From assembly GCA_018648945.1 (NCBI GenBank), contig JABGQJ010000234.1, positions 1-6,992 on the forward strand: 6,992 nucleotides of DNA. The letters are read 5' to 3'. Every line of letters starts with the position of its first letter. Within the stretch, counting starts at the first letter, position 1. This DNA comes from Victivallales bacterium (GTDB taxonomy: Bacteria; Verrucomicrobiota; Lentisphaeria; Oligosphaerales; Lenti-02). Of this stretch, positions 1 through 5,949 are shown piece by piece. Both the position numbers and the translations under genes were made by a program. A model generated the notes under the pieces. The model made no database searches. It worked only from the letters and a program-made list of their open reading frames with translations, and was not told the origin of the DNA.

Positions 1-167
1 ACGCCATCCCCCTCACCAGCAAGCCCGACTTCTCGTTGGAGAAATACGTGACCGACAAGGCCCTCACCGGCTTGTTCAGCAAGCTCGGCGAGATGGGGAA
101 GGACATCCGGGAGAATCCCGCCGCCCGCACCACCGCCCTCCTCAAGCGCGTCTTTGCGAACCAATAG
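1..167 (+). CDS. DUF4197 domain protein, C-terminal fragment
   Basis: The 5' end lies outside the window. Reading frame 3 runs open from base 3 to a TAG at 165-167 and gives the last 54 residues. The visible tail contains a YVTDKALTGLF segment followed by ENPAARTTALLKRVF at the end. This is the characteristic C-terminus of DUF4197 proteins, which typically end with a [DE]YVT-KALDGLF stretch and a DPAARTTDLLKKVFG-like tail. DUF4197 proteins are usually about 220-250 residues, often with an export signal, and have no established function; the signal region is not visible here. It is the only plus-strand gene and converges on the aldo/keto reductase. The family call rests on recalled motif similarity and is fairly secure despite the short fragment; the biological role is unknown. 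Confidence 0.85.
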   Translation, partial: AIPLTSKPDFSLEKYVTDKALTGLFSKLGEMGKDIRENPAARTTALLKRVFANQ

Positions 168-179
168 CAGGTGGCGCAG

Positions 180-198
180 ATCAGCGCACGCTGGTTTT
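180..198 (+). terminator. Possible rho-independent terminator of the DUF4197 gene
   Basis: Thirteen bases after the DUF4197 stop, ATCAGC (180-185) pairs with GCTGGT (190-195), including one G-U pair, around a GCAC tetraloop. It is followed directly by TTT and then GG. Position and form fit a weak intrinsic terminator on the plus strand. The stem is short and the T tract is only about four bases including the last stem base, so termination may be leaky. Confidence 0.42.
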
Positions 199-237
199 GG
201 TAGGTCGGTACTGCCCATCGCCGGGGAATCGGGCCTC

Positions 238-254
238 ACTCACTCCGCGTGAGT
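238..254 (-). terminator. Stem-loop just downstream of the aldo/keto reductase
   Basis: ACTCAC (238-243) and GTGAGT (249-254) form a perfect 6-bp inverted repeat with a 5-base loop. It begins 8 bases past the reductase stop codon on the minus strand. No T-run follows in either direction, so it could be a 3'-end protecting hairpin or a non-canonical terminator for the minus-strand transcript rather than a classical intrinsic terminator. Confidence 0.3.
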
Positions 255-262
255 AATCCAGG

Positions 263-1402
263 CTAGAGTAGGCGCAGGGCGTCGCCGCCCTGGAGCTTGG
301 CATCCGCGATGGCCAGCTTGCGCCCGATGTCCAGACCGTACCGACAGGCTTGCCGTGGCAGACCCGCGCAGGCGGGTGCCTGCATTGGCAGCTCCGCGTA
401 CAACTCGCGGGCCCGGCCTGCCGAACCAAACCACCCCTTGAGCCGTTCGGCCAACGCGTACTGAGCCGCCGTGGTCTGTCGCCCGGTGCTCATCTGGCGG
501 TCCACTTTGCCCTCCAGCTCGAAGATCCGCTTCAGGGCCTCGCCTTCCGCGTCTGCAAGCACGGTGCACTTGGTACACTGGCGGCAGACATAGTCCCCCA
601 ACTCGGGTGCCTCGGCCAGAATCTGCGCTACCTCCTCGGCTCCGGGGGTCTGGTCGGTCAGGCAGCAGGCGACATCGGTCTTCAACATCTCCATGGAGTT
701 GAAACCCGACACCATGCAATCCACGTCCTGGCCCAGCGCGTAGCGGAAGGCCAGTTCGGGCGAGCGGTAGAGGAAGCCATCCGCCACGGGTTTCATGAAG
801 AGGATGCCGACTCCCTGCTCGCGCAAACCGGGGAGCACCTCGCGGGGAATCTCCGGGAAGTTGCAGAAATCCAGGTAGTTGCCCCAGATCAGGGCGGCCT
901 CAATAGGCAGGCGCCCCAACGCCGTCAGGTACATGGCCGGCCAGTGTGAACTCATGGCGAGGTGCCGGACCATTCCCTGATCCAGCGCCCGCTCAAAGGC
1001 CCGCAGAGCCCCAGTCGGCGCGCAGATCGCGTCCAGCGCCGCCGGGTCGCCGATGTTGTGCAGGAAGTAGAGGTCCAGGAAATCTGTCCCCAGAGCTTCC
1101 AGCGACTCGTTCAGTTGGCGCCATGCTCCCTCTTCGCTCCGCTCCGAGGTCTTCGACGCCAGCACATAGCTCCTGCGGTCCACCCCTGCCAACGCCCGCC
1201 CGAGCTTCACCTCGCTCGCGCCGCCGCCATAGCTGCGCGCCGTCTCGATGTAGTTCCCGCCTGCCGCCAGGTAGCCGCCGAGAATCGCATCCAGCTCAGC
1301 CTGCAACGTCTCGACCTGGTGAAACCCACCCAAGCCAAGGACACTAAGCTCAAGCCCGGTCCGCCCCAGGACACGCCTGGGAAGCTGCGGTTGGTTCGGC
1401 AT
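263..1402 (-). CDS. Aldo/keto reductase with C-terminal cysteine (Fe-S-type) motif
   Basis: Predicted cytoplasmic oxidoreductase of 379 residues, related to the predicted aldo/keto reductases of COG1453. The substrate is unknown. The N-terminus has the family signature RRVLGRTGLELSVLGLG (9-25). The catalytic tetrad region reads YIETARSYGGGASE (51-64), with Tyr58, Lys84 in LASKTS and His115 in YFLHNI. The position normally held by the catalytic Asp is Glu53. Residues about 10-265 cover the TIM barrel. The tail carries Cys273-x2-Cys276-x2-Cys279 and later Cys345 and Cys353, the last in CRYGLDI, resembling a [4Fe-4S] ligand set. I chose the ATG at 1402 because AGGGGA lies about 7 bases upstream and the family match begins just inside; a TTG at 1441 would add 13 residues that do not resemble the family. 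The gene follows tRNA-Thr by 60 bp and converges on the DUF4197 gene. Family assignment is solid; the Fe-S cluster is inferred. Confidence 0.93.
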   Translation of the reverse strand: MPNQPQLPRRVLGRTGLELSVLGLGGFHQVETLQAELDAILGGYLAAGGNYIETARSYGGGASEVKLGRALAGVDRRSYVLASKTSERSEEGAWRQLNESLEALGTDFLDLYFLHNIGDPAALDAICAPTGALRAFERALDQGMVRHLAMSSHWPAMYLTALGRLPIEAALIWGNYLDFCNFPEIPREVLPGLREQGVGILFMKPVADGFLYRSPELAFRYALGQDVDCMVSGFNSMEMLKTDVACCLTDQTPGAEEVAQILAEAPELGDYVCRQCTKCTVLADAEGEALKRIFELEGKVDRQMSTGRQTTAAQYALAERLKGWFGSAGRARELYAELPMQAPACAGLPRQACRYGLDIGRKLAIADAKLQGGDALRLL

Positions 1403-1462
1403 GGTAGTTCCCCTGGAATCTGCTACCGGCGTCGAAGGCAACCGCGACGCGGGGAGGAGAGC

Positions 1463-1538
1463 TGGAGCCAGCTGTCGGATTCGAACCGACGACCGCCTGA
1501 TTACAAGTCAAGTGCTCTACCAACTGAGCTAAGCTGGC
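1463..1538 (-). tRNA. tRNA-Thr (anticodon UGU)
   Basis: The minus strand folds into a complete cloverleaf. The 7-bp acceptor stem GCCAGCT/AGCTGGC is perfect. The D arm is GCTC-AGTTGGTA-GAGC. The anticodon stem CTTGA/TCAGG has one G-U pair and the loop CTTGTAA gives anticodon TGT, which reads ACA threonine codons. The T arm is GTCGG-TTCGAAT-CCGAC. The variable loop is 5 bases and the discriminator base is U (at 1466). The 3' CCA is encoded in the DNA (1463-1465). Total length is 76 bases including CCA. The aldo/keto reductase starts 60 bp downstream on the same strand with no obvious terminator between them. Short apparent ORFs across this gene are artefacts. Confidence 0.97.
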
Positions 1539-1858
1539 CCGATGAGCCCATAATGTAGGTTTGGCCCCGCCCATTGCCAGCCCAAAGGCAGCAGTAGCCG
1601 GGCGGTTTCGCTCTGAGAGCATCCGAGGCGAGCGCCCCGGCGACGTCCTGCCGAGACGGTTCGCCGAGGGACCACGCGGTCAGCGTGGCGAGACTACCGG
1701 GACTGGGCCCGGCGTGGAGATGCACATGCGTTCTCTCCCCGTCTGGCATCTCCACGATCTCCTGATTGACGTCGGCCAACCAGTGGGAGGGGGGCTTGCC
1801 ACCAGTGCCACGGGCCACACCGGGCGCTCTGGGGATTGGTGACCGACTACCCAGGATT
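1539..1858. other. Non-coding spacer between tRNA-Thr and the glycosidase gene
   Basis: This 320-base stretch carries no coding frame that I recognise. A plus-strand frame (1561-1842) and minus-strand frames are open, but the translations look like GC-driven noise with no domain, and no good ribosome binding site supports them. A short inverted repeat, CCGGG/CCCGG near 1699-1714, lacks a T tract. The tRNA promoter should lie at the left end. The 3' end of the glycosidase mRNA should lie at the right end, though no canonical terminator is visible there. Confidence 0.6.
1552..1579 (-). promoter_or_regulatory. Weak candidate promoter for tRNA-Thr
   Basis: On the minus strand a TACATT hexamer (1552-1557, four of six matches to the sigma-70 -10 consensus) is preceded after 16 bases by TGGCAA (1574-1579), a poor -35. 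Transcription would start only a few bases before the tRNA 5' end at 1538, which is a sensible position. The match is weak and the organism's sigma preferences are unknown, so this is only a suggestion. Confidence 0.22.
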
Positions 1859-4456
1859 TCAGATCCGGGGGAGCGGCACCAGCCGGGCACCCAGAGCCGG
1901 CACGACAACGGCACCGACGCCAGGCACGTCCAGGCGGTGTTCCTGCGTCTCGGGATTGAAAAGCGTGACGCAACGGCCTCCATCGGGCAGGAGCCAGAGG
2001 CTGTGGTAGACAGCGGGCACGCGCATGATACCGCGCTTGCCGAGGTTGAACGTGCGCTGGGGCACGACGATGTGCAGTGGGGCCTCCATGCGGCCGTAGA
2101 GCAGCGCCTCGTGCCCTTCCCCTGCATAGAACTCGCAGCAGGCCCGCAGGAAGGCATTGAACCGGGCCTTCTCCTCCGGCTTGTACCGGTAGGTGGACTC
2201 GATGTGCAGCCCTGGCATCATGCCAGCGGCAAACCCCTTCGCAACGGTGATCCGGGGCCGCCCGGCGCTGCGCCAGGGATAGAAGGCAACCCAACCCACG
2301 AGATAGTCGTGATAGAGGTAGGAGAACAGGGGCACCACGCGCTTGATCGGCGGGCGCATGGGGAACTCGTTGGTAATGCCGTTGGGGCGGGACTGGCAGA
2401 GATTGAGCCAGGGAAGGTACAGTTCGTTGGGCTCCTCCATGGAGAGCGCGAAGTCGGGGTTCAGAGGAGCGCATTCCGCTCGCAGGCGGGTGTAGAGCCT
2501 GGCCATGGCCTGATGCATCCAGGGCCCGTAACCGGGAGCGTGACCATGGCCGGGATGACCGCAGAAGCTGGTCGAGGCGGGGCCGCTCACTTCCTGGTCG
2601 AAGTGGATGATCGGGTACCCGGCCTTGGCGCAGTGGGCGGCGACCTCGACCGCCGTCTGCTCGGCAAAGGGCGTGGCCGGGCAGAGGCGAGCGTACTTGG
2701 CACCGTGCCAGTCGTTCTCCTTGGTGGAGGATTTCACGAGGGGCGTCTTGCCGTCGGCAGCGTGGGTCACGTGCTTGATAATCTCGCGGTCGAACCGCTC
2801 CTGGTTGGAGTGGACTGTGCCGCCCGGCAGCGGCTTGTCGATCGTCCAGCGCCAACCGGAGAGCATGATCATGCCTTGGCCACCCGCATCCCGGATGATC
2901 CCTGCCTGGCGGGCGAAGGCGGCATCGTCGGGATAGGGGGGCAGGTACTCCTGGCCGCACCACTCGCCGAACTGCTCCCAGCCTCGATTGTTGGGAATCG
3001 CCGGGAGCCCGAAGTCGCGGCTGAAGGTGTCGCAGAACGCCCGCAACCCCTCGTCGGTGAAGCGGGGTTTCCCGTCCTTGGTGCGAGCACGCGGGTTGTA
3101 GCAGGTGACGATGCCGCCTTTCTTGAGCCACGCCGGGGTATCCTGGCGCTTGCTCAGCGGGGTGGCGCACCACGGCTGCTTCCGGGTCCAGCGTCGGTAG
3201 ATCTCGGCTGCGGCATACCAATCGCCGGAGAAGACCCCGAGGACAGTGGGGTAGGCGATGCGGATGCCCTTACCGGGAGCGATGGGAAACAGGTGCTGGA
3301 CAGACAGCTCGCAATCCAGCGCCATGCTCACGCTGAACCGCTTGGGGTGCCCCGCCGCGTCGTAGGTGGCGAGATAGACGCCGGCCTGGGTGTCGTGGTA
3401 GGTCATGAGCTGACAGGAAAGCGGGCCGGGGTAGGTCTCGCTTAGCGACTGGCCACCCATGGTCCGCCTCGGGTCCTCGATCAGCCCACCGTCGCAACGT
3501 GGGTAGAGAATGCGGTCATCGGCTGAATCCGGCCCCAGCTTCTCGGGGCTGTGGAGGATCGGGTAGCGCACGCCGGTGACTGCAAACGGGCTGCGGTTGT
3601 CCACTTCCAGGCCGAAGTCGAAGAGCCCGCCGGGAATGGGTCGCACGCGCGTGCGCACCGTCATATCCGCGAAGGTGTAGACCGTGACGATACCCGCGTC
3701 AGGCCCCCTGGCCTGGGTCACGACGGCCCTCGCTTCGCTGCTACTGCGATCCACGCCCTCCTGGCCGGGGATCTCCAGGCGCAGCTCGAACGCGGGGGAG
3801 GGCTGGATGCCGCCGACCAGCACCGCTTTCGTCTTGACGTCGGTGAGTACCGCCACGGAGCCGTCCGCAGCCAACCCCAGGCGAGAGCGTCCCGAGGCTA
3901 GGGAATGGGCAGCAACCGCCATGTTCTTCGGCGGCTCGAAGGGACGAAGAGAGACATTGTCGAGCCACGTCTCCCCAACGGCGTCGCCAAGGAAGAAGTC
4001 CAGCTTCACCCTCTTCTGCTCTGGGCGCTTGGCGCGGAAACGGAACACCTGCTCCCGCCATTCGGGGGTGGCCTGCACCTTCTGCCGGAGGCCGGCGTTG
4101 GTCCAGGGCTTGCGGGCACCGAGGATGTGGACACTGCACGCTCGCGCCGGCACGGCCCGAATCTGGAACCGCACTTCATAGACCTGTCCGGTCTCGATCT
4201 CGGCTGCGGCAAAAGGGCAGCCAAGCTGTACATGGTTCGCATTCTGCGCAGCCGTCACCTGCACCCGCAACGCGGGAGAGCCACCGATGCCGCCCTTGGC
4301 ATCAATTCCGCCGGTGGCGCGGGCTTCCTTCTCATGGTGCCAGTGCCATGGGGCATGGGTCCCATCGGCAAAGTCGCCATTGACAATCCGATTGGTCTGC
4401 GCGTGAAGGGCCAGGGGCAGGAGGATGACCGCGCGAAGCAGGCGAAATAGCGACAT
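1859..4456 (-). CDS. Exported CBM + DUF6259-like putative glycoside hydrolase
   Basis: Predicted exported 865-residue carbohydrate-active enzyme of unknown substrate. Residues 1-19 form a signal peptide (Arg5 and Arg8, then a hydrophobic stretch to LALHA, likely cleaved before Gln20). Residues about 22-172 resemble a CBM4/9-type beta-sandwich, opening with NRIVNGDFADG and closing with ETWLDNVSLRPF. Residues about 190-410 are a beta-rich domain, and about 412-800 look like the TIM barrel of DUF6259-type proteins, with the marker IYRRWTRKQPWC at 419-430. The segment HFDQEVSG (618-625), followed by CGHPGHGHAPGYG (632-644), matches the family's DQ...HGHP-type signature. Asp620 and Glu674 or Glu675 (in LSMEEPNE) are candidate active-site acids. 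A small C-terminal beta domain ends the protein. GGAG lies about 8 bases before the ATG. The gene is 39 bp after the transporter stop, so the two probably form an operon. Hydrolase activity is inferred from the family and not demonstrated. Confidence 0.85.
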   Translation of the reverse strand: MSLFRLLRAVILLPLALHAQTNRIVNGDFADGTHAPWHWHHEKEARATGGIDAKGGIGGSPALRVQVTAAQNANHVQLGCPFAAAEIETGQVYEVRFQIRAVPARACSVHILGARKPWTNAGLRQKVQATPEWREQVFRFRAKRPEQKRVKLDFFLGDAVGETWLDNVSLRPFEPPKNMAVAAHSLASGRSRLGLAADGSVAVLTDVKTKAVLVGGIQPSPAFELRLEIPGQEGVDRSSSEARAVVTQARGPDAGIVTVYTFADMTVRTRVRPIPGGLFDFGLEVDNRSPFAVTGVRYPILHSPEKLGPDSADDRILYPRCDGGLIEDPRRTMGGQSLSETYPGPLSCQLMTYHDTQAGVYLATYDAAGHPKRFSVSMALDCELSVQHLFPIAPGKGIRIAYPTVLGVFSGDWYAAAEIYRRWTRKQPWCATPLSKRQDTPAWLKKGGIVTCYNPRARTKDGKPRFTDEGLRAFCDTFSRDFGLPAIPNNRGWEQFGEWCGQEYLPPYPDDAAFARQAGIIRDAGGQGMIMLSGWRWTIDKPLPGGTVHSNQERFDREIIKHVTHAADGKTPLVKSSTKENDWHGAKYARLCPATPFAEQTAVEVAAHCAKAGYPIIHFDQEVSGPASTSFCGHPGHGHAPGYGPWMHQAMARLYTRLRAECAPLNPDFALSMEEPNELYLPWLNLCQSRPNGITNEFPMRPPIKRVVPLFSYLYHDYLVGWVAFYPWRSAGRPRITVAKGFAAGMMPGLHIESTYRYKPEEKARFNAFLRACCEFYAGEGHEALLYGRMEAPLHIVVPQRTFNLGKRGIMRVPAVYHSLWLLPDGGRCVTLFNPETQEHRLDVPGVGAVVVPALGARLVPLPRI

Positions 4457-4495
4457 GGGAGCGCTCCAGGATGTGGGTAGCTGGCAGCCCGCACG

Positions 4496-5767
4496 TTAGA
4501 CGGTTCTGGCGACGGCGTCAAGGTGGCGCGGATCCCGCAGGCGGGTCAGCCGCCGCAAGGTCAGAGCAGCGGCAACCAGGGCCATTCCGACCAACGGTGT
4601 CAGGCCTCCGCCTGCCCAGAGCAAAGCGCTCAAGCCCGAACAGGCCAGCAGGCTGCCAACCTGGACCAGACCGGCCACGGCCAGTGCCGTGGACCGGCGC
4701 TCGGCCGGGACGACCTCCAGCAGAAGCGTGCTGCTGCCCACTTTGCGTGTGCCAAGCACGAAGCCAAGGCCGAAGAATGCCAGCCAACAGATGATCGGGA
4801 TACGGGCGGCGAAGGCGGCCAGCACAGTTGCCATCAATGCCCCTTGGCTGACCACCAGAACCAGCTTGCCGCCGCGTCGATCCCCAAGCCATCCCGAAAG
4901 CACATTGCCGCAGACTCCCCCCACCATCTGCGCTGCCACGAAAATGCCGACATAGCTGTCGGACTTGCCCAGGACCTTCAGAGAATGGAGGGCCAGGAAC
5001 GGCGCGATGAACATCGCGCCATTGGCCAGGGCCGAAATGGCCAGGTAGATCCCAAACTGCGGGTAGCGGGCCACCAATCCGGGCATCTCCCGCAGATTGG
5101 CCAGCAGCGATAGGTGTGTATGCTCCGGTTGGGCCTTCCGGGGCGTCTCCCGCAAAGCGGCGAAGAACAGGTAGGATAGGACGAGAATGCCAAACGCCCA
5201 CAGGTGCAGGATGCCATAGCCTGCCGCGCCGGGATGGTCCTCCAGCGTCCGTTTGACCAACCAACCGCCGGCCAGTCCCATGCCGCTGCCGATCAGATAG
5301 CGGTTGGCAAAGACCGACGATCGGCGGCGCGGGGGGACGGTGTGGCTCAACAGCTCAAGCCAGGCGGGCAGACCGATGCCGCAGCAGATGCCAGACACCA
5401 GATGGCCGATGGCGAGGACCGCGCACAGCAATGCCGGCTGGTCCGGATAGCGTAGAAGCACCAAGCCAATGACCAGCAGGGGGATTCGCTGGCAGACCCC
5501 CGTCGTCAGCAACAAGGGCATGGAACGGGTAAGCCGGTCCAGACGATGCGCGGTGAACACCGGCATCCCACAGACGCCAAGCACCATCATGGAAGGCATG
5601 AGCGCAATCAGCCACGCCGGGCCGCCGAACGCCGCGATCGCGGTGGTCAGCACGGTGTTGGCATTCAGGACGGCCTGCGAGCCCATGTACAGTCCGCCAT
5701 CCAGGACATGGATCGCGTAGTTCCAGCGAAGATGCGGCGGGTTGACAGATTCTGGGCAGTCGGGCAT
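4496..5767 (-). CDS. Major facilitator superfamily (MFS) transporter
   Basis: Inner-membrane secondary transporter of 423 residues, the usual size for a 12-helix MFS protein. Hydrophobic segments occur roughly at 30-48, 50-70, 85-105, 111-134, 153-170, 184-205, 237-260, 271-295, 301-320, 324-344, 362-384 and 386-405. The second-half copy of MFS motif A is clear as SGWLGDRRGGKLVL (291-304), in the loop between TM8 and TM9. The HRLDRLTRS stretch (74-82) occupies the matching loop in the first half. I chose the ATG at 5767: AAGAG lies about 7 bases upstream, and the GTG at 5908 would add 47 residues of Pro/Gly/Arg-rich sequence unlike a transporter N-terminus. It is the first gene of a likely two-gene operon with the exported glycosidase, so a sugar or glycoside substrate is reasonable but inferred. 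Direction of transport is unknown. Confidence 0.9.
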   Translation of the reverse strand: MPDCPESVNPPHLRWNYAIHVLDGGLYMGSQAVLNANTVLTTAIAAFGGPAWLIALMPSMMVLGVCGMPVFTAHRLDRLTRSMPLLLTTGVCQRIPLLVIGLVLLRYPDQPALLCAVLAIGHLVSGICCGIGLPAWLELLSHTVPPRRRSSVFANRYLIGSGMGLAGGWLVKRTLEDHPGAAGYGILHLWAFGILVLSYLFFAALRETPRKAQPEHTHLSLLANLREMPGLVARYPQFGIYLAISALANGAMFIAPFLALHSLKVLGKSDSYVGIFVAAQMVGGVCGNVLSGWLGDRRGGKLVLVVSQGALMATVLAAFAARIPIICWLAFFGLGFVLGTRKVGSSTLLLEVVPAERRSTALAVAGLVQVGSLLACSGLSALLWAGGGLTPLVGMALVAAALTLRRLTRLRDPRHLDAVARTV

Positions 5768-5949
5768 GGGGACTCTTGGTTGGGGGAGACCGCCGGGTAG
5801 TCTCGCGCCTGCGCCCGCAAATGCAATCGCTGAGACGACATCTCGCCGCTTGCCGCCACCATCGCGGGAAGATGGTCGCGGACCCGCAACGGTTCCGGGG
5901 CTGGGCACCGCAACGCCTGGGTGCCCGCGAAGCGCGCCCCAGGCAGGGG
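5768..5949. other. Intergenic region between diguanylate cyclase and MFS genes
   Basis: This 182-base spacer has no credible gene but several inverted repeats: GAGAC/GTCTC around 5789-5808, ACCATC/GATGGT around 5857-5876, and two overlapping GC-rich stems described separately. A TTGCAT hexamer on the minus strand could be a -35 for the transporter operon, but no good -10 lies at the right distance. I see no c-di-GMP (GEMM) riboswitch signature despite the adjacent cyclase gene. Confidence 0.5.
5903..5944 (-). terminator. Overlapping, mutually exclusive GC-rich stem-loops
   Basis: Five bases past the cyclase stop, GCCTGGG (5915-5921) pairs perfectly with CCCAGGC (5938-5944), with an inner CGCG-AAG-CGCG hairpin (5926-5936). 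A second stem, GGGCACC (5903-5909) with GGTGCCC (5920-5926), shares bases with the first, so only one can form at a time. The location fits a transcript end for the cyclase, but no U-run follows, so it is not a classical intrinsic terminator. It could be a non-canonical terminator or an RNA-processing or stability element. Confidence 0.35.

Noticed and set aside
1403..1441. TTG start at 1441 for the aldo/keto reductase
   Set aside because: The ATG at 1402 has a purine-rich ribosome binding site and begins just before the family homology.
1350..1622. Short ORFs crossing the tRNA on both strands
   Set aside because: Their translations contain the typical peptides produced by translating tRNA genes (e.g. 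SVGRALDL, LAQLVEHLTCNQ). They are artefacts.
1680..3445. Long open frames (513 aa on minus, 559 aa on plus) within the glycosidase gene
   Set aside because: High GC leaves shadow frames open. The compositions are Arg/Pro/Gly-rich with no domains, while the 865-residue frame has a signal peptide and recognisable domains.
4458..4467. Perfect 10-bp palindrome GGAGCGCTCC over the glycosidase ribosome binding site as an operator
   Set aside because: It is short, has no loop for an RNA hairpin, and no second copy was noticed near the transporter start. Chance in GC-rich DNA is likely.
5768..5908. N-terminal extension of the MFS transporter from a GTG at 5908
   Set aside because: The extra 47 residues are low-complexity Pro/Gly/Arg-rich sequence. 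The ATG at 5767 gives a normal MFS length and has a plausible ribosome binding site.
5768..5949. c-di-GMP riboswitch near the cyclase gene
   Set aside because: I could not find the conserved GEMM core or paired stems in this spacer.
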